The translations under genes and the position numbers were made by a program. A DNA stretch of 64,000 nucleotides, taken from the NCBI GenBank assembly GCA_028583605.1, contig CM053326.1, positions 35,000,931 to 35,064,930 of the forward strand, in the 5' to 3' direction. Within the stretch, counting starts at the first letter, position 1. Each line of letters starts with the position of its first letter. The DNA is from Dastarcus helophoroides (Eukaryota > Arthropoda > Insecta > Coleoptera > Bothrideridae). The notes below the pieces were generated by a model. It worked only from the letters and a program-made list of their open reading frames with translations. It did no database searches and was not told the origin of the DNA. Below, in pieces: positions 23,848 to 37,583 of this stretch.

Positions 23848-24768
23848 CTGAAAAACAAACGTATTACTACATGACCCAAAACAAATTATGTACTAAAACT
23901 ATTCTCTTAATACTAACAAATCAAAGTTTATCCCCTCAGTACCTCGAATATTTTCATCTGTTAGTTTTCCAGAAACCTGAGAACGCGGTGGCGCGAAAAC
24001 CTTTTGTTTTTAGATAATAAAGGTAGTCGAAGGCTCACTCATTAACTGAAATATTAGAAACGTAAACATGGAGAACGAGTACATTTAACTTTTGCATTTC
24101 GACAATGACGAGCTACTTTCTATAAGGTAAACAATACCAACTGAACTAGTACGTTAAATGAAAACTCGTCCATGTTTGCTGTGAACGGCAACGTTTGTTG
24201 TAATTGCTATTATGTAACGTATTTCTCTTTATGCTGCTCCGTTACGCTTCCTACCTGATATCGTCGACGTGGATTTATCTACATTACACAAAAGGTTTTG
24301 TAAAGCGGGAAAACTGGTGTGCGCCTCATGTTTCATCAAAATTGCCAAACCACTGAAATTTTTGCTTTAAAACTGCTGGATACGCGCCCTGGATCTAAGC
24401 CAAAGCTTAGCCAAATTAAGACTGGTAGCAAACTACCAGTCTTCATATGGTCAGGACTAGTCTCTGGTCGGGACAGTCCCGATTTAAGCACCAAAGTCCC
24501 GCGTCTCGATCTTAATATTTTGGAAACCGATTTTTCTCAATAAAATTTAAATGCTGAATTGGTAATTCTAAAATGTAAATGTTCCCTTTTTTATTAAGAG
24601 ATTTTTTGTCGCGAAAATGTTGTGATTGTAACTAAGGATGCAATAATATTGGTCATTTATTAGGATCTTTCTTTTTAGTCCTCAAAAATATTGTACTGTG
24701 GACACCTGTTTCGATTTAATAAAGCAAAAGATGGCAACTGTGTGTGTATCTACAGGTGGCAAACTGAG
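23848..24768. other. Intronic DNA with one strong hairpin
   Basis: No exon is seen. A short frame at 24319-24543 spans the perfect hairpin at 24418 and is not recognisable as protein. Confidence 0.4.
24418..24443. repeat. Perfect 11-bp hairpin
   Basis: AAGACTGGTAG, a CAAA loop, then CTACCAGTCTT. It could be a terminator-like fold or a transposon scar; there is no context for a function. Confidence 0.7.
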
Positions 24769-27700
24769 CAGTGGCGGCTCGTAGCCAAAACTAATAAGGG
24801 TGCTGCGACAATGTTTAGTGTTTTAAAATTTTTAAGATATCGACTAAAAATTTTGACATTTTTAAAAGGTTACTTTTCGTAAATTTTAGATTTCTTTGAA
24901 AACTTGACAATGAAAACTTCTGATAATGTTGCGTTTTTTGAAAGGTTGGATTTTTTCCAAATTTCGACTGCATTGCAAAATTTAGATATTTTCTTGTAAT
25001 CTCGACCTTAGTGAATAGTCTTTTAAAAACGTCAGTATTTTCGTAAATGTTTAGACTTTCAGGTGTTCTGTTTTTTATAATTTTTTTTGAAAATTAATTA
25101 TTACATTTTTTTTTAATTTTTACCATTTGAAAATTCTTCCTTTTTCTGAAAATGTAAATTTTTTCAAGACTGGACTTTTGACTTTTTAAATTTTCGACTT
25201 TTTTCTATATTTCATCTTTGTTTATATATTTTTTAGAACATTATAATTTTTTATAGAAAATTTCGATTTTTAGTCATTTCGACTAGTTTTATTTAAATGT
25301 CAACTATTTTTCAAAGTTTCGATTATTTTTTGATTTTTTTGTTAAAAATTTAGCTACTTCTTAATTTGCGAAATTCTTTCAAAGTTTCGATTTTTTTTGA
25401 AAATTTTAACATTTTATGAAATGTTCGACCTTTTTTCAAAATTTTGATTTCTTTGACCTAAAATTTCAACTTTTTAAACATATTTTCCACTTTGATTCAA
25501 AATTTTAACTACCAAAAATTTAAACTTTTTCCAAAATTTTAACTTCTCAATATTTCGACTTTTGAAAACCTCAATCTATCTGATAATTTTCACTTATTTT
25601 CAATATTTCGGTTTCGAAAATTTAGTTTTTCCTGAAAAGTTAAGTGCAAATTTCCCAACTATTCAAAATTTAAACTTTTTCTAAAATTTTGAATTATTTC
25701 GTAATTTCGATAAAAATTCTGAAATCTTTTACAAATTTTGATTTTTTTCCTAATTTCGACTATAAATTTCAACCTTTTCCTTTTGAAAATTTCCTCTTGC
25801 AAAATTTTGACCTCTTTTAGAAATTTGGAGGATTATGAAAATGTTTGCCTTGTCAAGAAATTTCGACTTTATTAAAAATTTGAACCTTTTCTTAAATCTA
25901 CACTTCTTGAAATTTTCGACTTTTTATTTTAATTCCCACTTTGTTGAAAATTCCGGCCTTTTTCAAATGTTCGAATTTTTCAAAATTTTAGTCATTTTCC
26001 AAAATTTAAAATTTTTGGAAAACTTAAAAATTTTGATTATTTTATTAATTTCAACTATTTTCAAAATTTTAACAGTTTTTGTAAATTGTCGATCCTTTAT
26101 TTGAAAATTGTGATTTTTTTTAAGACATTTCTCTAAACTGTGAAGAATTAAAACCTTTTATTGAAATTTTCGACTCATATTTCGTAAAATTTCGACTCGT
26201 TTTCAAATCTTCGACATTTTTTCAAAATTTCGACTCTTTTTGAAAACTTGACTTTTTTGAAAAGTTCGAAATTTTTTAAAAATTTTATTTATACATTTTT
26301 TTAAACATTTCCAACTAAATCTTCAACTTGAAAGAAAAAATTCTTTTTAAACTTGAAAATTTTGGCTTTTTTCAAAATTTTACCTATTCAAAATTCCAAC
26401 TTTTTGATAATTACCAATTTTTCAATAATTTTAACTTTTTGAAAATTTAATTAAAAGTTCTGTAATTTATTTTAAATGTCGATATTTTTCCAAAAATTCG
26501 TCTTTTATTCACATTCCCAAAATTATTGAAAATGTCGACCATTTTAACAATTAAAATTTTTTTTCGAAATACTTATTTTCTTTTGAAAATTTGACTTCCT
26601 ATGAAAATTAGACTTTCTATGAAAATTTTAAAATTTTTTAATATTTCATTTTAGCTTTATTTTTTAAAAGTGGTAATGGTTTTCTTTTTAAATTTACATT
26701 TTTTGAGAAACATTTGGAAATAACACACGAATTAAAAAAAAAATTAATAACAAAAATTTCTATTTTTAAAATTGTGCAAAGTTTTGAAACAAATTTCAAC
26801 AAAAAAATTGCATTATGTGTACAAATAAATTACCAAAATTTAAATTTTAATCATCAGAAAAAATTGGCTTCAAGCTGGAATATTTAATTTTTGAAATTTC
26901 TCTGGAAATTCAAAATTACTAGAAAAAAATTAAATTAGACAGTAAATTGTTAATGAACTTTTTGAAACATTTTGATTAATTTTAATTTCAAAATTTTGAG
27001 ACTTCTAGAAATGTTGACTCTTTTTCTCAAAAATTTCAATAAATTCCTCTTTAAAAGTCGAAATTATAATCATATTTTTGACAATTAATTTATTTAAAAA
27101 AAAATGTTTTTCTTAATTCCGATAATGTTATTTTCCTTTTGAAAAATGTTGTTTACTAATAAGAAATTTCAACTTTTTCTAGAAATATGATCTGCTTTCT
27201 CTTAAAATTTTGAGTTTAATCTTTAAATTTCGATCTTTTTCTTTATCGAAATTTGAATTTTAAATTCGAACTTGAGAATTTCAAGAATAAATTTAACATT
27301 TCCAGAAAAATTGGAAATTCCAATTCAGAATTTTCTTTGGTCCTGCAATAGTAGTAATTTGTTAGAGAAATATCAAATTGTAAAAAAGGTTAAAATTTAC
27401 AAGGTTCATTTTTTCTTAAAATTTCAATATTTTTCCCAAAGTTTTTTTATTTTTAGGTAGATTTGAAGTTTATTTTCCCTAAACGTATACTTAATAATAT
27501 TCAGTTTTTTATCAAAATTACAAAATAAAATGAACTTTAAAATATTAAAATATCGTTAAAAAACTTTTAAATTTCTACAAGAAAAAATATTTTAAAGACA
27601 AAATCTCCAGGAAAAGTCGAAATTTCAAAAAAAATTCTTTATATAAAATGTTTAGAGCCAAACATAAATTCCATAGGAAAAAAAAAGCAAAATTTCTTGG

Positions 27701-28419
27701 AGAAAAAATCGAAATTTGGAAAAATTCGAAATATTTTTACAAAAAAGTCGAAATTTTTTGTTTTTCCCAAAATGTTGAAATTTTTATAGAGCTTTCAAGG
27801 TTTTTTCCAAACATTTTTTGTCAAAACTACAAAATAAGCAAATTTGAGGAACACAAAAAAAAATCTGGAGAAGTTGGAATTTCTAGACGAAATTTTAAGA
27901 ACACTTTCAGGAAAAATGGAAATTTCAAGAAAATTTCTTTTTATAAAATATTTAGGAAAAATGGAAACTGCAGAAAAAATCAAAATTTTCTAAAAAAATC
28001 GAAATATCTGAAAAAATCTCAAACTTTTTATACAAAATGAGATTTGAGGTAAAAATTCCAAGATACTGTATTAACTTATTTTTTAGATAAATACTAAAAT
28101 GCGAGATGAGTTGGATTTAGATTTTTTTCTTGAAATTTTAATTATTTTTTCAAAATGTTGACATTGTTAAAGAAATTTGAGTTTTTTCTTGCAATTTTAA
28201 TTCCTACTCGAAATATTGATTGCTTCCTTAAAACTTTTACAAAAATTTGTTTTTGAAAATGTGATTTTGATCAAAATTAAAAATAAAATAGGTTTTTAAA
28301 TTTAAAATTTATACAAAAAATTGTGTAATGAAAAGTATTCAGAAAATTTTGAGAAAAAAACTCGTAAGCGAAATTGGGGGTACTGCAGTTCCACAGTGCC
28401 TATACGCCAGCCGCCACTG
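24769..28419. mobile_element. Large non-autonomous hAT-like element
   Basis: The left end CAGTGGCGGCT and the inverted right end AGCCGCCACTG match over 11 bp. The 8 bp outside are identical on both sides: AAACTGAG at 24761-24768 and 28420-28427. An 8-bp duplication and CAG-GG ends are hAT features. The 3651-bp interior has no transposase. It is made almost wholly of the degenerate AAATTTCGACTTTTT repeat, T-rich on plus from about 24820 to 26700 and A-rich from about 27590 to 28030. Confidence 0.85.
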
Positions 28420-28427
28420 AAACTGAG

Positions 28428-29009
28428 GTACCGACCCGGGAAACAATTAGGGTTCCGCAACAATTCCTACAATGAACAGTCAATAGAACAAATTAAATCA
28501 TTTTTTCTTAGGTATCAATTTGAAATTTTGTCCAAATTTTCTTATGTTATAATTAAAAATAAAAAAAATCGTCTATTTTCAGATATACACATTGTTTTCT
28601 ACAATCCAAATATTTATAGAACTGATAACTGTGTTGATAATGTCTCAGATAAAAAGCATTTATTCGCAATAAGTCGATGACTACGAGATCGCCTCGGATC
28701 GCGCTAAAATGTTCGACGCAACGCAACGACTGCGTTGCGTGCAATTTAATAAACTAGTGCTAACCCCGAAGATATTCATCTAAATGAACTAATGTAAAAA
28801 TTTTTTTTTTAATCTGCATTGTATCCTTCAGCTAAATTAAGTTTTTTATTTAAAAGCAATTATTCCTATATGGGTCAGAAAGCCTTGGAATGCAAACGCC
28901 TATTTTTTTTCTCAACAACTATTACGATATCGAAAAATCTGCAGTTTTCCTATATCGTCATGGCCCAATATCTACTAATCCTATTAAAAATTAAATCTTT
29001 AGAAACCTA
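28428..29009. other. Intronic DNA between two hAT-like elements
   Basis: No exon is recognised. It includes a 10-bp GC-rich hairpin at 28716-28740. Confidence 0.4.
28716..28740. repeat. 10-bp hairpin ACGCAACGCA/TGCGTTGCGT
   Basis: This is a perfect inverted repeat with loop ACGAC, in a small CpG-containing patch of otherwise AT-rich intron. Confidence 0.75.
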
Positions 29010-32000
29010 GGAAAACAGGGGGAACGGTCATTTCTGACACATTTTGAGCTGTATCTTTAAGACGATTGGACCGAAAATTATTTAAAAAATCTTTTAGAAT
29101 CCCTAAAGGTAGCTCTTTCAAATGAAACCTCACAAGATATATTAACTAAATATTTGATTTTTCGGAGACGAAATTAACCTCCCATTTTATTCAAAATATT
29201 TTCTTTTTCTAATCGTTGGCTGGCGGTATTTCCGTAGGTCAGGGGTCGACAAACGTTTAAGGCAAAAGGGCCATCCGCAATGAAAAAATTGATTTCGTGA
29301 ATGTCAAAGAGCCACACATTTTTATTTCTTTTACATTTTATTTCAAAATTAAACAGACAAATCCAACAAAATACGGGACAGGGAGAGACCCCTCTGACTC
29401 ATGTAGTCAAACGAAAACATATTCAGTCCAAAAGACCTTTTATTTCTCAAAATTTAGAGCTTTATTGCAAAATTTGCCTTTTTCTGGCAAATTCGACTTT
29501 TTTAACTCTTCTCGGTATTCGTCTTTTTTTAAACTATGTTTTAGACTGTTTTCTCTATATCTTTCTCTCTTCTCAAAACTCGACATTCTGTGAAAATGTT
29601 TACTTTTTTTAATTCGACTTACTGGAAGATTCGACTTATTTCTCAAAAATTCATCTTTTGTAGATTTCGTAATAAAAAAAAGTAAAAATTTGAAGTAATA
29701 ATTTGGAGATGTTAAATAAAATAGTTTTTGAAGATTTCTATCTTTTTCTCAAATTTTCTTTTTTCGAAATTTAGATTATTCTTAAGTTTGATTTTTTTCC
29801 AAAATAATACTTTTTGACTTTGCGACTTTTTTCTTGAAATTTCTATTTTTTTTAAACTACGTTCCTTTTCCAAATTTTACCATTTCCCCCAAACATTGAC
29901 TTTTACTGAAGATTTAAACTTTTATTTATTTTCTGGAAATTTCGATCTGTTTCGGAAAATTAGGTGTTTCTCGAAATTCCAACTTTTAACTGAAAATTCG
30001 GCATTTTATAATGTTTCTGCAAGATGCGATTTTATCGCCCATTTTCAGAATGTTTGACTTTAACTAAAAATTTGATTTTGTTTTTAAAATTTAACTTTCT
30101 CTGGGAAATTTTGACCTTTTTTTAAAATTCAGCACTTTTCTCAAAACAGGAAGTTTTATCCACATTCCTTTTTATTTAAAAATTATTTTAACAATTTTAT
30201 CAAAATTCAAATTTTTCTGAAAATTTGAAGTTTTTTTATTCGTCTTGTTCTCGAAATTTCAAATTTATTCTCAAAATTTAACTTTTTCCAGAAAATTGCA
30301 AATTGTTTATTTTCTTCTTCTCTGAAAAACTTCGACCTTTTAAAAATTCGACAATATTTTCTAAGCTTCGAGGTTTTTATAATTTCTCTTTTTGAGATTT
30401 TACAATTTGTCACAAAATTCAAATTTGTCTCAAAATTTTTGGTTTTTAAATTTGTTCTGGGATCCAATCTATTGTCAAAATTCGACGTTTTTTTTTTCTA
30501 AAATATTGATTTATTGAGAATTTTTGACAAATTCATATTTTTCGAAATCTCTTTTTCTCAAAATTCAGCTTTTTCAGGAAATATCAACTTTTATTTCGAA
30601 CGAAATTCATCTATTTTCAGATCTCAAAATTTGATTTTTTTTTAATTTGACTTTCTCTGGGAAATTTTGACCTTTTTTTAAAGTTTAACGCTTCTCGAAA
30701 TTATTTGAGAACTTTGGACAATTTTTTATAAAATCATTTTTCCCCATTTTTTTCGAAATCTCTTCCTTTTTTAAAAATTCGGCTTTTTCTGGGAAATTCT
30801 GACTTTTTTTAAAGTTAAAAACTTTTCTCGAAATTTTCTTGGAATTTTTCTTCGAAATTATTTTACAAATGTTCTCAAAATTCGAATTTATCTAAAAATT
30901 TGGATTTTTTTTTAAATCGTCTTGTTCTCGAAATTTCAAATTTATTCCCAAAGTTTAAATTTTCTCTGGAAAATTGAAAATTGTTTGTCAAAATTTCGAG
31001 CTGTTCTTAAAATTGTGATTTTTTCCTTGAAACTTTTCCTAAAATTTGACTTTTTTGTTCTCTGAGAAACTTTGACTTTTTTAAATTTCAAGTTTTAAAG
31101 TATTCTTACAATTTATCGACGTTTTTTTCTAAAATCTTGCCTTTTTTAAGAACCTTCGAAAAATTTTTTTTTTTTTAAATTTCTTCCTTTTTCAGAACTA
31201 GACAAATTAATTTTTTTATTCTCTTCATTTTTCAATTTTTTCGAAATCTCTTTTTCTCAAAATTTAGCTTTTTCTAGGAAATTTTGACCTTTTTTTTAAA
31301 GTTCAACACTTCTCGAAATTTTCGTGGAATTTTCCAAATTATTTTACCAATTTTCTCAAAATTCGGTTTTATCTGAAAATTTTGAGTTTTTTTTAATTCG
31401 TCTTGTCCTCGAAATTGCAAATTTATTTTAAAAATTTAGCTTTCTCTGGAAAATTGCTATTTTTTATCGAAATTTCGAATTGTTCTAAACTTTTTCCATG
31501 AAATTCTTCCTAAAATTAAACTTTAAACAATTTGTTTAAGGTGCCAGCTAATTTATACAATTTCTCTTTTTGAAATTTTACTATATTTTAAAGAATTCAA
31601 AATTGTCTAAAAATTTCAGGTTTTTAATTTGTCCTGGGTTTCAATCTATTGTCGAAATTCTACTTTTTGTTTCTAAAATTTTACCTTTTATTGAGAACTT
31701 TTGATAAATTCCTTTATTTCAATTTTTTTAGAAATCTGTTCCTTCTCAATTTTTTCGAAGTCTCTTTTTCTCAATTTTTTCGAAATCTCTTTTTCTCAAA
31801 ATTCGTTATTTTCTGGAAATTTTAGCTTTTATTTTGAACCTTGATATTTGCCGTTTCTGTAAATTTAGATTTTTTTTCTCACAAAAAGTAATTCATATTT
31901 TTTTCACGAAATCTCAAGGTTTTAGGAAATTTACAAATAAAAAAGTAAAAATCATGAGAATAATATTCTTTAGAAATTTTGGCTCCCCAAGTTAGTCTTT

Positions 32001-32432
32001 TCCTAAAAATTTCAAATGTCATGTGTTTTTTTCGAAATGTTAATACAAATCAATCAAAAATTTCGGAAAAATACTTCTTGAAATCCCAACTTTTTGTCAA
32101 AATTTAAGTAAAACGTAAAAATTGCTAGAAAATTATTTTTGAAAATTTCGACTTCTGCAGGTCACTTGTTTAATGAATGCCTGGGTGTCTGTCCGCGCTC
32201 TAGCTTTTAATCATTTATTTTTTTAGGGGAATTTAAAGAGCCGCATGCGGCTCGCGAGCCGCGATTTGCTGACCCCTGGCGTAGGTCATCGAGAACTATG
32301 TGTGCAAAATTTCAAATTTCTACGTTACATAGTTTGGATGAAAACTTCCTTGTGACAGACGGACGGAAAGACATGAGAGTCAGATTATAAGGGTTCCATG
32401 TTTTCCTTTTAAGGTACGGAACCCTAGAAAGA
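29010..32432 (+). mobile_element. RTE-like 3' tail interrupted by a hAT-like insertion
   Basis: Two segments, 29010-29239 and 32287-32432, read as one repeat once the hAT-like element between them is removed. The second ends with GACAGACGGACGGAAAGACA and then AAGGTACGGAACCCTAGAAA, the tail typical of RTE-type LINEs and their SINE relatives in insects. A related tail lies at 63785-63996. No protein is readable. The first segment's left border is approximate. Confidence 0.5.
29240..32278. mobile_element. Second large non-autonomous hAT-like element
   Basis: The left end CAGGGGTCGACAAAC and the right end (inverse) CAGGGGTCAGCAAAT are imperfect inverted repeats. Flanking 8-mers are CCGTAGGT (29232-29239) and GCGTAGGT (32279-32286), 7 of 8 identical. 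The right subterminal region holds GAGCCGCATGCGGCTC and CTCGCGAG palindromes familiar from hAT elements. The 3039-bp interior encodes no transposase and is degenerate AAATTTCGACTTTTT repeat. Confidence 0.82.
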
Positions 32433-33439
32433 TACCGATTGCATACTATTTCAGATCTAGATGGGGGCCGCTGATGCGAAATGTTCCCTTTTATCCAGTT
32501 TTCATTTACTCAAGTAATTATTCCTTACACAAATAGTAAGGATCAAAAGTTTATCTTTCTAGATTGCACTAAATTTTCAAACTGACGAAGACCAGTTCAC
32601 AAAGTTTCGGTAATTTCCTATGCATTATATTTGACTTTATAGATAGCTCCTAATTCAGCTGTTGGAAACCGATCAATAGCTGAAAATGCCAAAGAACGAG
32701 ACCTTTCCGGTTATGTGTAGATTTCAATTAAATTAGCAGGTGTCACTTGACATTTTAGTTAATTACACCCTATTGTGACAAACGCGATTGAAAAACCGTT
32801 TGCGGTATTAATATGTCTGAAAGTAAATACAAGAAACGATAAAAGTAAGTGAATTATTGCCTGATAGAATCGCTGAAAACGTTGTGCAATTTTTAAGATT
32901 AATAAATTATTTTCTTTAGGTTGGCTCAACTAGGGGATTACGAAAGAGAAATTAATGCAATGAGCATAACAAAAAGATTTCTACTCCCTATAAATAATAA
33001 TTATCCTCGCCGAAATTTATGAATAATGTTACGAAACAATCGTACTTTACTAGTTATTGTAATAAGAATACTGAGAAAATATTTATTTAAATTTATACAT
33101 AAATCGGATTATTATACTTGAGAGTTGTTAATATGTATCTCATAAAGGCACGCCTTCGAAAACAATGACATTTATGCGATTATGCACCATTAAAATCATG
33201 GTCATCTAATTCGCTAGAAAGTGTTATTATAGGGATTTTATATAACTATAAAATTGTGTTGGTTTTATTAGTTATTTAAGATGCAAAATTACTTTTCCTG
33301 TAAATCCTGCATATAATAACGTTGTGTTTATGTTAACACATCCTGTAATGTTAATGAATTTCTAAGAGATAAGGGCACATTCCGTACCCGTGCTGTCACT
33401 TCTTGTTGGTTGGTAGACATAATTTGAAGTTATATTATA
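32433..33439. other. Unique AT-rich intron
   Basis: No exon or recognisable element is seen. Confidence 0.45.
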
Positions 33440-34190
33440 CGAGGGTAAATCAATTATAAACCGGAATTTCTATCTTGTCGCCATAAGGACATCGGGAGTG
33501 TGCGCATACTCTTAGACATGTTAGGTGGGGATATCATGTGACTTCCTGCGCTCAAGCGAATTCCGTTCATGCCGTTCGTTAGTTGTAAATACAACGAGGT
33601 TCATCTGCACGTTGCGCAGAGCATTATTATTAAATTTCTTGCCGTTGAAGGTGTAAAGCCCGCCGAAATTCTTCGTAGACTAGAAGCACAGTTTGGGGAT
33701 ACTTGTTTGAAGAAAATTCAAGGGCATGAAATGTACAAAAAAATTTTGGAAAGACCAACTCGAGTTGAAAATGAATCCCACGGCCGTCGTCCTCGGACCA
33801 GTGTGACTGCGGACAAGATTAACGCTGTTTAACGCCTTTTGGAAGGTGATCCCCGTTTAACTGTTGGTGAAATTGCTCAGATAGGGATAAGCTTTGGGAG
33901 TGCTCAATCGATCATTACAGATGAGCTGGGGTTTCGAAAAATTTCTGCCAGTTGCGTACCTCGTTTTTTGAAGAACAGAAACAACAACGTCTGGAAATTT
34001 GTCGTCGCCATCTTGCACGTTTTCAACGTGAAGGTGGAGGTTTTTTGCAACGTATCGTTACATGTCATGAGACTTGGGTCCACCATTACACCACTGAATC
34101 GAAACAAGCATAGAGTGAAGAAGAAAGGGGGAAGGTGCACCCGTCAAGGCAAAAAAATCGCCTCTCAGCTGGAAACGTTCTACAGCTCGT
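33440..34190 (+). pseudogene. 5' half of a mariner-type transposon
   Basis: TA then CGAGGGTAAATCAATTATAA looks like a mariner terminal repeat. Frames from 33569 to about 34190 give GVKPAEILRRLEAQFGDTCL, RVENESHGRRPRTSVTADKI and RLLEGDPRLTVGEIAQ, then GISFGSAQSIITDELGFRKI, the N-terminal DNA-binding half of a SETMAR/irritans-like mariner transposase. Several frameshifts separate them. The catalytic region after the first aspartate zone is degraded, and the element breaks off before the second aspartate. It is a different lineage from copies A and B and from the Mos1-like copy. Confidence 0.85.
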
Positions 34191-34599
34191 GAAACCAGTG
34201 AATTTATGACAGAACGTTCTTGGGAAGGGTGATGATGGGACTCTGCATGCAAATAATGATTAATATGGGTGGGTTAACTTCTTGTTCTGTAGCATAAGCC
34301 ACATTCATGTTTTCCCTGCACAACATTGTTATTAAGCGCTTGTTGTGACCAAAATCAACGCTTGTCAACTATCAAAAAGATAGATGTTTAGATTAAACTA
34401 ATGTTTGAATCACTGTTTAGAGTTTAACTACAAGTAATCAGTTAAACGTCAATTAATAAGTAAAGGAACACACCAGGAGTGATGAAAAAAATTCAAGTCT
34501 TCAAAAAATACAAATCCTATCTTTTAAAACAGTTGAAGTTGAAGGTTTTTCCCTGAGTTCAAATCTGCAATCTTTAATTGCTAATTTCTAAAATGTCAG

Positions 34600-37583
34600 T
34601 TAAAACTCCACACGTGGCATTTTTTTTAATTTCGATTTGATTTCTCAAAATGTCAAATTTAGTCATAAATTTTTGAGTTTTTTTAGAAATATTGAATTTA
34701 AATTCGAAATATCTCGATTTGTTTTTATCTGACTTTGAATTTTTTCCTAGTTGACTGTTTTCTTGAAATTTCGTGTTTAAATTTTAAACTCGAAAAGTTA
34801 AGAATATTTTTATTATAAATTTCGTGGTCTTGGAGGAGGGTAAGGGGGCACACACCCATAGCCATCCTACACTAGCCATATAAAAACCAAGGAATCTACA
34901 AAATTTATAAAGGCATTTCTTCCTTGTCTGGACTTTGTCGGTCTTTATTGTTCTTTTATTAATTTAGAACTTTTATTTTATAACTCTTGATTATCTGATA
35001 CTCATGAAAAAGAAAAAAAACTAAAAAGAATTTGATAGTTTTTTCATAAATGTCGAGTTTTTTCTCGAAATTTTCATTTTTTTTCCCCAAAATTCTGCGT
35101 TTACATTTTAAAATTCTTATCACTTTCGAGATTAATCTAGAAATTTCAAAGAAATCGAAATCTGAAAAATGTTTTTAAAATTGTTGAGATCAAAGATGGA
35201 CAAAGTTGAAAAATTATTAGAAAATTAGAGCAAAAGTCGAGATCCTGAAAATAAGTTACAACTTTCAAAAAAAGCCGAAACTTTGAGAAACCATCGAAAA
35301 TTTGAAAAATGGTTGGAATATTTGATAAAACTCAAAATTGTGAAAAAGAACAAAATTTTTAAAGTCGACCTTTTGAAACAATAACAAAATTGCAAAAACT
35401 TACCGAGACAAAAATTTGTTGTAGAGAAATATGACATTTTGAAGAAAAAAAATCGAAATTTTGAGTACAAAATTTAAAAATCTGTAAAAAATTAAATTTT
35501 GAAAAATTCAACATTTTAAAAATTAAAAAATTCCACAAAAAGTAAATATTTTAATAAAGTTAAAATTTTCTAAAAATGTAAAATTTTTCAAAAATCAAAA
35601 TCTTCAAGTAAAGCAAAAATTAGAGAATAAATCACAATTTTGAATATCGTTCGAAATTTCAAAAAAAAAGTGGTCATTGCTAAAAAAGATCGTTAAATTT
35701 TTAAAGTCAAGATGATAAAATAAAAAATCTCCGAACAGACGAAATTCCTCTAAAAAGTAAACTAGGAAAATAAACATTCTGAACAAATTTTGAAATGTTC
35801 AAAAAAACTCTAATCCCAACAAAGGTCAAAACTTGGAAATATTCAAACCTTACATTGAAACTTGAAAAAAAAATCGAAATTGAAAAAAAAAAGGTAAAAA
35901 TCTTTATTAAATTTTTAAAGAGTCAAAATTTCGAAAAAAGTAGTAAGACATTTTGAGTAGTTTTCAAAAAGTACACAAAAAAAATAGAAGTAAAAATTTT
36001 CAATAAAATCGAAATTTCCAAAAGTAAAGTTTTTCAAAAATTAAAATTTTCGAAAGTTGAAATTGAAGAATTTTTAAAATAAACAAAAATTTGAGAAAAA
36101 GTCATATTTAAAAATATGGAAATTTTGAAAAACTGAAACTGAAAGTTGAAATTTTCAATAGAAGTGTCAACATTTTCAAACAAATCGAAATATTCAAATT
36201 AGTTTAAAAATACGAAATCTCGAAAAAAGTCGATATTTCAAAAAAAATCTAAAAATTTTAAATAAATAGGAATATTCCAAGCAGGTGACCATTTTCAAAA
36301 ATAGTAGAAATTTTGAAAAAAGTTGAATCTTTAAAAAAATGAAAATATTTAAAATGGTGGCGATTTTCAGAAAAGTCAAACCTTCGAATGAAAGTCAATA
36401 TTTTCAAAAAGAGCAAGATTTTGCAAAAAAAGGTCAACTCCTTCATTTAAGACTTGACCTGATGGAAATCGAAAAAAAAGATCCACACCTTTTGAATCGT
36501 AAACGTATTGAAAAATCGCAATTTTTAAGGGTCAAAATTTTAAAAAAAGTTAATAAGTTCAAAAAGACAAAATTTTCAAAAAAAAATCAAAACTTTCAAA
36601 AGGTCAAAAATTTGAGTCGACATTTTTAAAAAAATAGGGATTTTTAAAAAAGCAGATTTTTTTAAAGAAAGACGAAGTGGTAAAAGTAAACATTTCGAGA
36701 AAAAGCCTAAATATTGAAAAATTCAAAATTTTTAAAATCAAAGCCCAATTATGGAGTGAACATATTCAAAAAATTTAAAATTTCGAAAAATAAAGTGGAA
36801 GTTACCAAAGATTCAGCTGAAATTTTAAAAAAGTCGCATGTACATAACCTCCAACAATAAAAATTCATAATATTCAAAAAAAAAAACTCGAAATTTCGAG
36901 GAAAGGTTGAAATTTCGAAGAAAGGTCGAAATTCTGAGAAAAAAATTCAGATTAAAAAAAATCAGTAACAGGTCAAAATTGTCGATTAAAAAATCATACA
37001 TTTTCAAAAAGAGTGGAATTTGATGATTTGAAGAAACGAGTGGGACCTTTCCTCAAATCATCAAGGCAAGAATTGAGAAGTGCATACAAACATGTATTTG
37101 GTTTTGGTCGATTTTTAATCACAAGCGATGCTAGTAACACATAAATAATAAATTCCAACATTTCAGGAATAATTTCGAAACTAAAATAGAAATAACAAAA
37201 GACTGCTTATAAAATTTCGGGAAAAAGTCTATATGATGCTATTAAAATCAACATTTTAGATAAACATTTAAAAACTAAAAGTGTTAACTTTTATTTCGAG
37301 AAAAACTTTAAATTTTGATTTAAAAAAAACTCCTAAATTTTTGAGAATCATAGGCAGAATTAAATTCAAAAGCATTTCGCGATTTTTTGTTTGAAAAAAA
37401 TTATATTTTACATTTTAACTATTATTTTCGTAATTTCAGGAATAAAATTGTTTAAAAACAAATTTAAATTTAAAAATTATTGTCAAGTCTTTGAGAAAAA
37501 GTCGAAATTTCAAATTTAAAGCCAGAATTTGAGAAAACAAGTCAAATTTGAAAATACCCCAAAGACGTCATAATTTCGACATA
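34600..37583. repeat. Diverged satellite-like array, mainly A-rich on plus
   Basis: Degenerate copies of the short repeat appear as AAAAAGTCGAAATTTT on plus from about 35100 to 37010. A less repetitive block containing GGGTAAGGGGGCACACACCC lies at 34840-34920. A 12-bp inverted pair, TTGATGATTTGA and TCAAATCATCAA, sits at 37020-37064. Mariner copy B is inserted at the right edge. Confidence 0.6.
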
